A DNA stretch of 64,000 bases from Vitis vinifera. Taxonomy: Eukaryota > Streptophyta > Magnoliopsida > Vitales > Vitaceae. Shown here piece by piece: positions 9,501 to 20,890 of the stretch; the first letter of the stretch is position 1, and each line of letters starts with the position of its first letter. The stretch is from contig NC_081812.1 of the NCBI RefSeq assembly GCF_030704535.1, positions 22,233,501-22,297,500 of the forward strand, read 5' to 3'. A program made the translations under genes and the position numbers. A model generated the notes under the pieces. That model ran no database searches. It had not been told where the DNA came from and saw only the letters and a list, made by a program, of their open reading frames with translations.

Positions 9501-12500
9501 ACTTTTATCTAGGAAGTTTTGCTCTTTAAGCGCTGTCCTAAGACATGTGGCTCCTTTGTTCAACTGCATTGTTTTGTGGCTTTCTCAGGTCCCTATGGGA
9601 TAAGGCTGAATATCTATAAGCTATTATTGAGGAGGATTTGATGAAATAGAGCTTTTAGAGATATGTTTGTGTCATACTGCTATCAATGATATCCTTGATT
9701 TGTCTTTGTTGATGGTTTTCTCATTGTGATCAGTTGGCAAAATCCTAACCTTTTAAAAAAGGGACTGCCTGGTTTGGAGCTCCCCTGCAAGACCAATATC
9801 CCCTTGTAAAAAACAATTGTTTTGTGATAGATGTTCATTTTTTTTTAATCCTTTTAGACTACAGGAAACTTCAGGATTTTTTTATTTTTATTTTTTGGAT
9901 GGGGTGGGGGTTGGCAGCCCTTATGGTGATTTAGTTGAAAAAGTATTTTCCTTGCAATGAAATTTTCTAGCAGCTGAGACAGCAAAATTTTGTTTCCTTT
10001 TACTGTATTTCATCACATTTATAAATTGTATATTAATATGGTGGCCCTTTGTCAACAGGTATTGTTCTTCAGGTGAGAACTTGACCGTTGACCATGTTCT
10101 ACCAATTGCACGAGGTGGAGAATGGAAATGGGAAAATCTGGTAAGACATCCTATCATATAGATACTTAACTTGAAAGCAAAACATTATGAAAATTTATCT
10201 GTCTTTCAGTTTGGTGCTCAATTGTCAGTGCTTCTAGTGCGCTATGTCTTCTCCTACTTTGTTAAACCAAAGTGAACAGGTCAGCTGAGAAAATTTTGTA
10301 ATGGAGAGCATTTTGACAATTTCCATGTGTAGAGCTGATAGGGAATTCTTGATGTCCTGCAAGCATTGTCCACTTTTTGAATAATGTGCTCAAGAAACCA
10401 TGACACAGTTTGGAGAACTCTCAGCTTAGTCTTTGTGAGAACATATGAGAGTTGTTTTTGTTTCTTGAGATTGGTTGGATGAAACTGGTCTGTAATGATT
10501 ATTATGGGCAGGGGAACTCTGGAGGTTGGTGGCTTCAGGTTGGTTTTCTTTATTTTCAAATTTCTGATGCAACTCAAGTTTGGGACTTGGCAGAGATTAA
10601 ATGTCATTTTCTAGAAAGACAACAATACCACTGCTAATTACCACCTGTTGCTACCCCCATGCCTCTGTTTTTTGCCCCTCCCAATAATTGGTCTAACTTT
10701 TTTTAATGCATTTGTGCCCATAAAGTCTGAAAATTTACTTAGGCACTCTCCTTTTTTGTTTTTTGGTATTATATGAAAATTTTCCCTTTCCATCGTGTTA
10801 ATCACAGAAGAGGAACTCTTTTTCTGGAATACTCTTAAGCGTATCTAAGCCCAACTGTGGTGTTAATGAATGGATTCAAATGCATTACTTGAGGTGATGC
10901 TTTTTCTGTGAGCCTGTGACTAGAGTGGATTTCCAGGTTGCTAAGGGGAAGAGCTGAACTAATGTGGTTGTTGCCTGCACAGATGCACCCATTTGTAGAC
11001 ATAGAGGACTTGTATATTTAAATTTTCAATTGAATTAAATTAGGTAGGCAGTCTAACAATGTTTATTTTATAAAAGCAAGCCAACCCTGCTTTTACATTA
11101 GAGCTTGTTCAGCTATATAATTTCCTTGCTAGAATGAATCCCTGACAGTGCACTAATCACTGTCACCAAAAACCTCACAGTGCCACTGGTTTTAATTTTT
11201 ATTTTCTCCAACATTCTGCAAACTTACTGCTAATATACATGCTGCTGCAACATCATCACTTTATCTTGCCAAAATATCTCAATAACTGCCAGCCACTATC
11301 ATCTGCTCTTTTTATCCAAGACAGAGTTAACTGGAACTTTTAGAAAGTCTCATACCAAAGCTGACATTTTACTAAAGCATATATGAGGTAGTAGTTATAA
11401 TTCATAAATCATCCATAATGATTATGGGAATGGCAAGTAATTCCCAGATTATTGTGAAGATTTTGGACTGATGGCAGTCCTTACCTTCTTTTTATTTTTT
11501 GATAGGTAAATTTTTGTCCCCATTGGGACTTGAACCCAGAACCTCACACAAACCCTCCCCATCCCGTTACCACTCGGAACCTCCCACAATCCTCACCTTC
11601 TTAATTCTCATATCATTTTTCTCCCACTCAAATTTTTTTTTTTTTAAATTCTCAATTATCCCTTCTATTCCTTTTTATTTATTTATTTTATTTTGCTTCA
11701 CCCGAGTGCTTCTGTTCATGATATCTCTATCCATTCACCTAATTCAAAATTTCCTCCAGCTGTGGAACTTCTGCCTAGCTACTTGCACACTGTCATTTGT
11801 TGGCTATTAGGGTCTCATGGCCCACTGCCCTAGCCAATCTTTTTATCAGATCTCATTGTATTGCTGAGCTTTTCTCTGTCCTCATTTGAAACCTGAAGAA
11901 TCCATCATCATTAATTCCATTTCTCTCCTAGTAATTTTAGCACTATATATTTATGTATATCCATAAGTCAGGTGCAATTTTAAATTCAGAAATTGTAAGT
12001 CTCTGCATTGTCTCATGAGTGAACCAATTGAAGGCAGCAGCTTAGATACTGGTACAAAACATTGGGGATCGTTTGGTTTTGTTTGAGATTCTTCATATCC
12101 ATATATCCTTTCATACACCATTTTACTTTTATTATTAGAGTGATACTCATGTTGCCTGTAATGCAATATCTTAAGAGTAGAGCATACATGAAGATCGACC
12201 ACCAGTTTGCCAAGTATTCTTTGTGTGGATTGTTCCTTTGCAGTCTCTAGAGGTTTTTTTTTTTTCTCTCAAAAGGATTTTACCATGCAATCAGATAAAA
12301 TTAGGCCCTTGTCTCATTGTTTTTGTTTATTATATTTTATTTCCATACACATTGTGGAGGCACCTAGCCCTTGTCTCATTTTTCCTTGTTTTTTATATTT
12401 TATTTCCATACTAAGACATCTAGGCACTTCATGGATGTAAATTTAAAGCTATTTTAGCATTTCTTTCAAGTATGTTCATAGCGATGACTGAAAACACTGA

Positions 12501-13237
12501 TGAGAAACAATGTCAAAGCAGTTAAGTGACAGCCTAAAATTTGACTTCCCACTGTCACAAAATATTCAGAGCAGGAAAGGTAGGAAGTGGATTCACTCAA
12601 GGGGAGAGTGTTTCCAGTGACAAGGTTTTAACCCTCTATTATTCACTTCCTAAATACTTTTCCTTGTAAGTAAATAATCATGCAGTTTTTCCTTGAAACA
12701 GGTCACTGCTTGTGCAAAATGTAACTCAAAAAAGGGCCAAAAAACTTTAGAGGAAGCAAATATGAAGCTGAGTAAGGTTCCCAAGGTATTTTCTGTTTCT
12801 CCTTCACCCCCCTCCATACAGTATGACTTTAAGCTCAGCTTGATTCCTAGTAAATCAATTTGCCAAAAATGCCATCACATGAGTTTGTCTACAAAAAGTA
12901 ACACTTGCATTGATGTGTCTTTCTAGGCAAAATTGACAAAGCAGTATATTTTTTGGAAATATTACTAGTGGACAATGTTAAAGCTCTCAACTATTTGAAG
13001 TTTTGTTGACTGACACATGAATCTCCTTTGAAAAATGATATCTGGAAATGCAACTAGTGTTTTTTATTTGTTTTCCCTCACCATTGATTGATCTTACCCT
13101 TGATCTTGCAGGCCCCAAAAGACTATGACATACTTGCCATACCCCTGACAAACACAGCTATAAGGATGCTGAGGATGAGAAAGGGTACGCCCGAAGAGTG
13201 GCGTCAATACCTATCCAAACCATCTGCAGAGCCATGA
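6532..13237 (+). CDS. HNH endonuclease-domain protein, seven exons
   Basis: Exons: 6532-6851, 7698-7752, 8258-8332, 8509-8600, 10059-10140, 12702-12785 and 13112-13237. All junctions are GT-AG with consistent phase, giving 277 residues. The C-terminal half is an HNH domain: zinc ligands Cys180 and Cys183, the Asp192-His193 core (TVDHVLPIARGG), Asn207, then Cys212-x2-Cys215 and NSKKG. HNH proteins bind a metal and nick or cut DNA; the closest plant relatives I recall (the At3g47490 type) are uncharacterised. The N-terminal ~70 residues are rich in Ser, Arg and Lys with few acidic residues, suggesting an organellar transit peptide (inference). Two adjacent ATG codons open the frame. Exon 2 is only 55 bp. 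Introns reach 2.6 kb; the fifth holds a SINE-like B box and a small duplication. Confidence 0.88.
11500..11600 (-). repeat. tRNA-derived SINE-like fragment (B box) in intron 5 of the HNH gene
   Basis: On the minus strand positions 11536-11526 read GGTTCAAGTCC, a perfect RNA polymerase III B box (GGTTCRANNCC). An 'agtggtaacggg' stretch about 40 bases upstream is a weak A-box candidate. The following sequence is A-rich on the minus strand. It does not fold as a complete tRNA. It is antisense to the host gene. Confidence 0.5.
12305..12410 (+). repeat. Short tandem duplication in intron 5 of the HNH gene
   Basis: Two copies of a ~45-base segment begin with gcccttgtctcatt and end with tatattttatttccata. 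They start about 63 bases apart, near 12305 and 12368, with minor differences in the T-rich middle. Confidence 0.7.
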
Positions 13238-16200
13238 CATCAATCCCTGGTGACATTTGTATATTCTTGTGCCTCATACATATCAATGTTATTGCTCATT
13301 CTGGTTGCTGAATGTAGCTAAAAGCGCCCAAAATTTACATATTGTGTAACTGATATAAGTTTAACCATTCCTCTCATGTCCTTCATGAGTCAATTGAATT
13401 CCTGTATAGTGACTCTAAATTGATATATAGTAACTCTTCCTGTGATGATGCTTTTCGTGTTCTTGGGCTATTCTTTGCCATCTGTCAAAGGTTCAAAACT
13501 CAAGCTATACTCTTGGTATTTTGTTGATGGTTGGACTGGGGTAACAGCAGGAAGTGTGATTGTTGAGAGTTTCTCACCCATGCTCCTTCCTGTTGATATC
13601 TCCTGGTCCTTTTTATTGAACTGGGCTTTCAGACTTCAATATTTGCCTTTCTTCATCAACTCTCCTTGGTTCCTCTTGGCATTTTGGATCACAATCTGGT
13701 CCTTCTGTATGGAGGAACACTCGAGCATTTTTGTTTGGGAAACCATTCAAAATTGGTAAATGATAATTTGATCATTGGATGCTTCTGCTTTATGCTGATC
13801 AGATCATGCTCAACAACCTGAGTAATTAGTTGTGTTGACCCCTGTTTGGTCCCGATGCCTGTACCTAATCATTATGAAAGAATCTGAATTTTTTATTAAG
13901 AAGATACAATAACTCTGTTGTATCACTGTCAGATTTTAACTCAGTTTCCATCTTGATGCCTAGCACATGAATCATATTTCGCCATTCTGCACTATTTGCC
14001 ATTTCTAACTGGTATGTACCTAGGTTCTTGCGGTTTCAGGTTGACAAAAGATGAACAAAACTAGGGTTAGTTTGGTACTTCATTGATCCATTGGTTTAGT
14101 TTAATCACAAACCTTGTTTTGATAATATACCCCCATGCATAACCCTAACTAGTTGGGATAAAGCTTACCAGTGTTAGGTATTTTCATTCTACCCATCCCC
14201 CCATTTGGATTCATTTGTGTGGCTTGTCTTATAACTACCTACTATTACCTTCTCCATTCATTTCTGTAGTATTATTGATCACTCCCAACATTGCACATGC
14301 CTCTTCACTTCAACCATTTATCTAAGTTAATAACAACTGTTGTCTTCAATCATCGACATTCTTATGAATAACTTTAACAAAGTTGATGATAGAATAGTTG
14401 GGCGCCAACAAGCTTTGAATGCTCTCTTGACTTTTAGCAGCATTTCAAATTTGAACAAATACACATTACTTTACCCCATTAAAAGGTCATCCTTTTTTCC
14501 CCTGATAAGTTTCCTAACAACCGTTTTGGATGAACACATTTCTGGAATCCCATGCTCCTCCCCACTCTTTATTGTGATGTGGTCATGGGTGTGGACTTTT
14601 TCACATACAGATGGACAGAATCATATCCAGAAGCACATTTTTTTCTCATCTCATTATTATTCATCTTCTCTCTCCCCCCCTCCCATCTCCTACAATAATT
14701 GCTGCCTGTCTCCTGCATTGTGACTGCCATTATTCTTGCAGTAGGTAACTTTGTCCAGTTAAAACTAACTTTAAACATCAATTAAGAGACTTCAGCTTAA
14801 TGATCACATAGCATGACACTAGTGGTTGCTTCAAGGTATATATACAGGGTGGATTTGGACACCATAATGTAAAGAGTTTGGGTCTTATTAACATGTCGTA
14901 ATGTGTCACCAAGCTCTTAGTGCTGGTACAAGCGTGCATGCTCATGTCTCCATGTGAACCATAAAAATGTCTAGTAAAAACAGAAGGGAACGGAAGAAAA
15001 AACAAGGGAAAATGTAATCTTTTGTTGTATTCTAAAACCATAATTGTTGAGGTTGACATTGATTTTTTCGGACTTTTGGCTTTTTTTGGAATTTAGGGAG
15101 TAAGATTGGCTGATGTTGAATGCATCCGTTTCCAAGTAAACTAAATACTAATCCAAGGATTCCTTCCAATGCTATGTGGGGTTTCATTTTTCTTTTTGAA
15201 AATGCAATCGATGTGGGATTATGTTTCAAAAGTGAAAGTGAAAGGAAAAACAATGTCCTATTCAGGAGTTCAGTCAAATAGCACAGCAATAACATTATTT
15301 TTAAAAGTTCCAATTTAGCGATTCTTTCCCGCTTCCCCTGTCACGACTGAAGGACTTTTCTCTCTTTTCTGAACAAAGTCCGTAACTCTCATTTCTAGGA
15401 AAAACCATATCTTGCATTTGCAGCAGAAGGGGCATCTCTTGTAGGCTCTGAATTGACGTCCCATGATCTTGTGTGCAGACGTTTAGGACCCTTTGTGTTT
15501 ATACCCGAGAAACAACACCTTTCACTTAACAAAGAAAAAAGGATTAACACATAAAAAGGAACATGCTCCTGGAAATGCTGAAGGGTCCCCCTGGTAAAGG
15601 CTAGAAAAAAACTTCCCAATTTGAAGTTTTTTTATAATGAAAAAGCTAAAGGCTGTAAAACCCACTTATATGAGTTGATTTTCCATATAATTCACCTCTG
15701 ACTCTACATATGGAGCAAAATAAAAAGTGGGTTTTGGTCCTTTTAGGTATTGGGCAACGAGAGGAACCCAACTCAGTTCATGGGTTAACTGTATTAGAGC
15801 CAGATTCTCAAAGAACCCCTTCTTTGTTGGTACTTGAAGTTCCCTTACTAAAACAAAAGAAACGTTTGGAAATGATGTTTGAAATTTTCAGATCTTCCTA
15901 GTCTAAAGCCATTCATCAGAAGGGACCATTATCTGTCTGACACTCCTAATTTATCCTATATATTTAAGACCACCTGGTGATCCTGGTTTAAGAAATTTAA
16001 GAATCTGGCTCCTTACCGTAGACTGGTCCTCTGATAGTTAGAATCTGGAGGCTGTTGATTCATTAAATATCCAGCACCTTAATGCACAAACAGTAGTACT
16101 TGGATTAACTTGGTAGTTTTTCAAATCTCAATAAAGAGATAACAGGCCTAGACTTGTGGCCACAGTAATTACTCCTTCAGTACACTGTACAGCTGCATCC

Positions 16201-16688
16201 AAACCAAAAGCTTTTGGGTAAAATGGGAAGAAATAACCTCTCACTCTCTCTGCTTCCCTCACACAAACAGTAACCTTTTTCCTTTTTGGGTTTCTCACCA
16301 GCTGAATAAACAACTGGGTTTAGGGGGTGGTAAACATGGTTTACTTAAGTGAAACCAAGAGAGGAAAGTAGGAAATAGACAATATAAAGATACAAAGTGA
16401 GGAAATGTGGTAAGCAGTAACGGGCAGTTAGGTGTACATAGAAATTGATTGATAGGATGAGAGAGAGAGTGAGGAAGTGAGAGTGAGGGAGGGAGAGCTT
16501 TGGTTGATTGATTGAATTTAGATTTGTTATTTTAGCTTTATCTGCCGACACACAAGAGGCCATAAAGGACCACTGGGGGACAGCTGCTCAAGACTACGTT
16601 TTCTCCTGTGTTCTCTCCCTCTCTCCCTTCTTTTTATCTCCCTATTTGTATTTCTGGGTGGGTTTCAAAAATATAGCAGAGGGTGGTT
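13238..16688. other. Intergenic region between the HNH and GATA genes
   Basis: I see no supported gene. The left part is HNH 3' UTR and spacer. ORFs up to 127 codons have no recognisable domain and lie in low-complexity sequence. From about 16440 to 16500 the plus strand is GA-rich (gagagagagtgaggaag), a common feature of plant 5' leaders, so the GATA transcript probably begins in or near it. Confidence 0.5.
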
Positions 16689-18014
16689 ATGGATTTCTAC
16701 CGGGAAGTATCAGTTTCCGGTGAATACCCTCAGGAGCAGGTCCCTTCCACAGTCTGCTCCAAGCTTGGGGGCTTATCAGCTGGTTCTCTTGATGATCTTT
16801 TCTCCACCCAGAATACGGTCAGGGCTCTCTTTCTTTAATGTTTTTTGGGTACTATTTTAAGTTGTGGTCTTGTTTTACTTTCCAAGTTCTCCTTTCCTTA
16901 ATATGGGTACTTTGTCTGATGAGGGTTTGAGTTTGAGGATTGAGTAGAGTTGATGAAGTGCTCTTGTTTTCTGCCTGTACTTTTAATACATGTTCTACAT
17001 GCCATTGGGGGCTTTTTCCTGCCACTTTAACTTCTTCTGGGGTTTCCTCTTTTACATGTTCTTTCTTGTGCAAGTCTCTGATAGAGATACACAATCTTTT
17101 TTAACTGGGTTTTTGTCCTCTTACATGTATACATGCTGTGTCTGCTCTTTTTGGTTTGTTCACCTGTACAGTATTGGGCCAAATATCTATCTTAGATTTC
17201 TGATACTGATTTTTTTTTTCGTTTTGGGCATAAATAAATGCAGGAAGTGGATGTTAGCTTAGAGTGGCTGTCAATTTTCGTAGAGGACTGCTTATCCAGC
17301 ACCGGAAACTGCCTCCCGGCGCCCAAAAATGTTGCAAGTGATAGTGCAACCCCGAAACCCTCAAAACCCTTGCAGTCAATGCAGAAACCCCAACAAAAAC
17401 CTTCGTCCCCACTGCAAAATTTGGTAATCCCAGGCAAGGCCAGAAGCAAAAGAAAAAGGGCCACAACCATAACCACCTCGTTCAGCAACTGGGTTCACCA
17501 TCTAAACCCGGAAAACCAAAACCTCCATATTACCAGCTCTGACCCTCCTTTGCTTCAACAAGCTTATTGGTTGGCTGACAGTGAGCTCATTGTGCCCAAA
17601 AAGGAGGAGAGCAGCAGCAATAACAACAACAATAACAACAGCATGGTGAAAGAAGAAGAGGAAGTAGAAGAAGAAGAGGAGGAGGAAGAAGAAGAGGAAG
17701 AAACAAGGGAGGAGGTGGAGGTGGAGGTGGAGAAGGGGAACAAGGAGAGGTGGGGCAATTTGGAGGGGAGTAATGGGCAGCCAAGGAGGTGCACCCATTG
17801 TCTAGCACAGAGGACCCCACAGTGGAGGGCAGGACCATTAGGCCCTAAAACACTCTGCAATGCATGTGGTGTGAGGTACAAGTCGGGCAGGTTGCTGCCC
17901 GAATACAGGCCGGCCAAAAGCCCTACTTTTGTGAGCTATAAGCACTCCAATTCTCATAAGAAAGTCATGGAGATGAGAATGGCTGTTCTCTCTTCCATTC
18001 CCAGTGACCAGTGA
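16689..18014 (+). CDS. GATA-type zinc-finger transcription factor (class A), two exons
   Basis: Exon 1 is 16689-16817 and exon 2 is 17244-18014, phase 0, giving 299 residues. The single GATA finger is C-x2-C-x18-C-x2-C with Cys226, Cys229, Cys248 and Cys251 (ending [14 protein letters not shown]), followed by a basic tail. This is the plant class A (GATA5/7-like) arrangement, which binds WGATAR elements in the nucleus. The N-terminus carries the conserved [19 protein letters not shown] block just after the intron. A basic RSKRKR stretch near 110-115 is a likely nuclear signal. A run of seven Asn (about 169-175) and a Glu-dominated acidic stretch (about 179-205) sit between that block and the finger and may act as an activation region (inference). 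The start at 16689 is chosen because exon 1 then joins in frame to exon 2. Confidence 0.93.
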
Positions 18015-19526
18015 GCAGTCAGCAATCAGCAGTCAGCAGTGAGCATTAATTATCCCTTAAATTTGTTAGTTTTCAAAAGTTTCAACCCTCCATTTCCACC
18101 ACCCTCCAATGTCCACCCAGTGTAAATCATAGTTGAAACACTAAAATCTATTCAGAAATTCTTATATATATAATGCTATTTTATATGTTTACCTCTTACT
18201 TGTTACCTTGCTTCCTACTTTTATCGTTATCATTTTTCTCAAAGCCCTTTCTTTTCTGGGTAGCTGTTTAGCTCTGGCCTCTATTTGTCAGACTAGAATC
18301 CCAACGCAGAAACCCAAAACAAAAACAAAAACGAAAACAAAAAAGGACAACATTGAAGTTTTGCAAACCATATCTCTATACAAATGACAATTTTTATAAT
18401 GAACGAGATGCTGATCACTGAGGATAAAATATGGGTTCACAACGCTGGGCCGGTCACAGTTTCCGAGGCAAGTCGACGGTCAAAGACTCAAAGTGATGCC
18501 AATTTTATTTATCTTCAAGATCATTTCTTTCTACTGTGTAGAGGGGATAGGAGCCTAGGAGGAGATAAGAGGACAGATGGATTCCAGGATCCACGTGAAT
18601 TTTCATTATCCATGGTTGCCAGATGACTCTCATGAAAATGGGAAACAGGGGTTTTGGAGATTCTTGTCCTTTCATCATCAGCAGCGACTGCTAGTCTCTT
18701 GTCCCCCACCTTCCCCTTTTTCTCCACCTCCATACATTTATCAGTACATCTGTACATGCTCCCAAAACCAATTTCACTCTTCTTTTTTTCTCTGCTTTTT
18801 TCAGAAAATTATGCCAAATTCAGACACCCCATATGAAATGTAGAATGAGGTTTTTCCAAATCTCCCTAAAGAACTTAAATTTTTGAAATTTGAATTACCC
18901 ATACAGAGGAAGAGGAGGGACAAGTCTTTTTTGAATTAGTTGGTGGTTGTTATGAGTTATGCCACTGGGCACACTCTGTAATGGGTCCCCTTGTACAATC
19001 CACTATTTGAAAACTACACCTCATGTTGACCACCCACTCCTAAATCTAATATAATCCATCCCCATTATGGGTGGAAATCCCATAGATTTCCCTCCTAAAA
19101 AACATCCTTTGATTGCTCTAAATCCATGGCTGCCGACACCCAACAACAACCTAACAACCTAAGTAAAACACCAATTTCAACTTGGGTGTAATATTATTTT
19201 TGTTGACGAATTAGAAGAATGAAATTAACAAGTGGGTCCAAACATATATCTCATCTTATGATGATCCAACCTAACAAGCATAAGCCATGTTTGGAATATT
19301 GAATAGAAGTAATTATTGCATTGTAATTCAATTTTATATTTGAATATTTTTTTAAAAAAATATTTATTAAAGACAAGAATTATTATGATATTTTAAACAG
19401 TCTCATACTTTTCTAAAACACAGATAAATAATTAGGTGTAAGGTTCACAATTAAAAGTCATAGATGAATTCAACATTCCTTGCATCTTGTTACACAAGCC
19501 AACTAGACCTTCATTATCAAGGAGCA

Positions 19527-19724
19527 TGAGGATAAAGAAGTTGTGACATGGTACCCCATAAGTCTATTTCATATGGCTTCAATAATTATACTTGTCTTTA
19601 AATAATTCAATACTTCCTGCATGAGGATAAAGAGAAGTTAAAAACACAGGCTCATTATGATAAAGAAGTTGTGATGTGATACACCAGAGATCTTATTTTA
19701 TGGGGCCTCAATAATTACTTTGTC
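19527..19724 (+). repeat. Diverged tandem duplication, about 128-bp period
   Basis: Segments starting near 19531 and 19659 both read gataaagaagttgtga, then share a 'cc..a.atct.att..at' stretch and end with 'ctcaataatta'/'ttcaataatta' and 'ttgtc'. Divergence is substantial, so the duplication is old. Its origin is unknown. Confidence 0.6.
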
Positions 19725-20599
19725 AATTTTTAAGCTCATATTTTATGTGTTAATGTATGGTTAAGTTGCTCGACCCTTGTACATTTAGAAGTATAAGTAG
19801 AAGAGTCTAGAGTTGGAGGCTTAGGTAAAGTATATTTGATGTTTGAATTTTAGGACAAAGTAGAAATAAATTTGCAACTTGAGTTATAGAAAAACCTCAG
19901 AGAAGAGCAAAGAATACTTAAAAGCAATTGAAAGTGATATGCGAGCTTTGAGTATAAAGTATAGGAAACTAGATGGGATGCTCGAACATTCAATGTGGGC
20001 ACTCAAACACTAACATGAAAGATGTTCAAGAATGTTCTATTTTGGAAATTTTTTGAAAACTATGAATAAAAAATAAATCATAAGGCTATATGAATAAAAT
20101 ATTAGGTTCTAACTAAATATAAATGTATAGCGAGTTGGTATTCTTGGGACTAAATAAACTTGCACTTTGTTTCATAATTGTTAGATAATTTTCACAATAA
20201 AAAGCTCCATTTACTAATGATTCAGCATAGACTATTAATAATTTTTTAAGTATATCCCATGTTTCATGCAAAAGTATGCTAGAGATATTTCTAGATTCCG
20301 TTTGACTCGTATGAGTTTCAAGAATAGAGAACTCATGCTTCACCCATCATTTTCTTTATTGTCATCCATCGACTAGTTACTTGGGCGTGCTACTTAATCA
20401 TAAGTAGCATAGCTTCTTCTTATTAGTCTATCAACCTCTGCCACCTTTGCATAACTATACTAGACTAGAGAAGACGACTATTAATCATGAATTAGAGAGA
20501 AAAGAATATAAAAGGAACATACTTGATAAGGTATGCTATTGTTGGCACTCCTAGGCTCTATTACTTCACGTGGATAATCCGAAAGAAGAAATATAAGAT

Positions 20600-20890
20600 C
20601 ATGTTTGATAACTATTTTTAGATATAATTTTTTATTTTTTAGAGAAAAAACGGGAAAACAAGTTTGATGATTGAAAAATAAAAAATAGTTTATATTTTAA
20701 AAATATATATTTTAATTGTTTCACTTCTTTTATTATTTTAAAAAATAATTATATAAATATAAAAATAAGGTATTGCATATAAAAATTATTTTTAAAATAT
20801 TTCTAAATTTTAAGCTAACTTTTGTTTCATAAAACATGAGAGAATGGTTTTCAAAAATTGTTTTTTAAAACACTTCCCAAATAGAGTATA
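20600..20890. mobile_element. MITE-like element with imperfect terminal inverted repeats
   Basis: The left end (tgtttgataactattttta) is an imperfect inverted copy of the right end, whose complement reads tatttgggaagtgttttaa. The interior is extremely AT-rich and resembles the element at 62341-62730 (shared 'gggaaaacaagtttgatgat'/'aggaaaatatgtttgacaat'). There is no coding capacity, as expected for a non-autonomous DNA transposon. No clear target duplication was resolved by eye. Confidence 0.55.

Noticed and set aside
11526-11536. tRNA gene suggested by a perfect B box (also at 39696 and 44480)
   Set aside because: No acceptor stem, anticodon arm or complete cloverleaf can be formed; a SINE origin fits better.
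13442-13759. 105-codon ORF rich in hydrophobic residues downstream of the HNH gene
   Set aside because: No recognisable domain, AT-rich context and no splice or homology support; it is probably HNH downstream sequence read by chance.
17502-17917. Long minus-strand ORFs rich in Ser, Leu and Pro opposite GATA exon 2
   Set aside because: Antisense shadows of the Asn and Glu codon runs.
20113-20343. 76-codon minus-strand ORF that might be a copia gag remnant
   Set aside because: Only a vague resemblance; no zinc knuckle, integrase, RT or LTR nearby.
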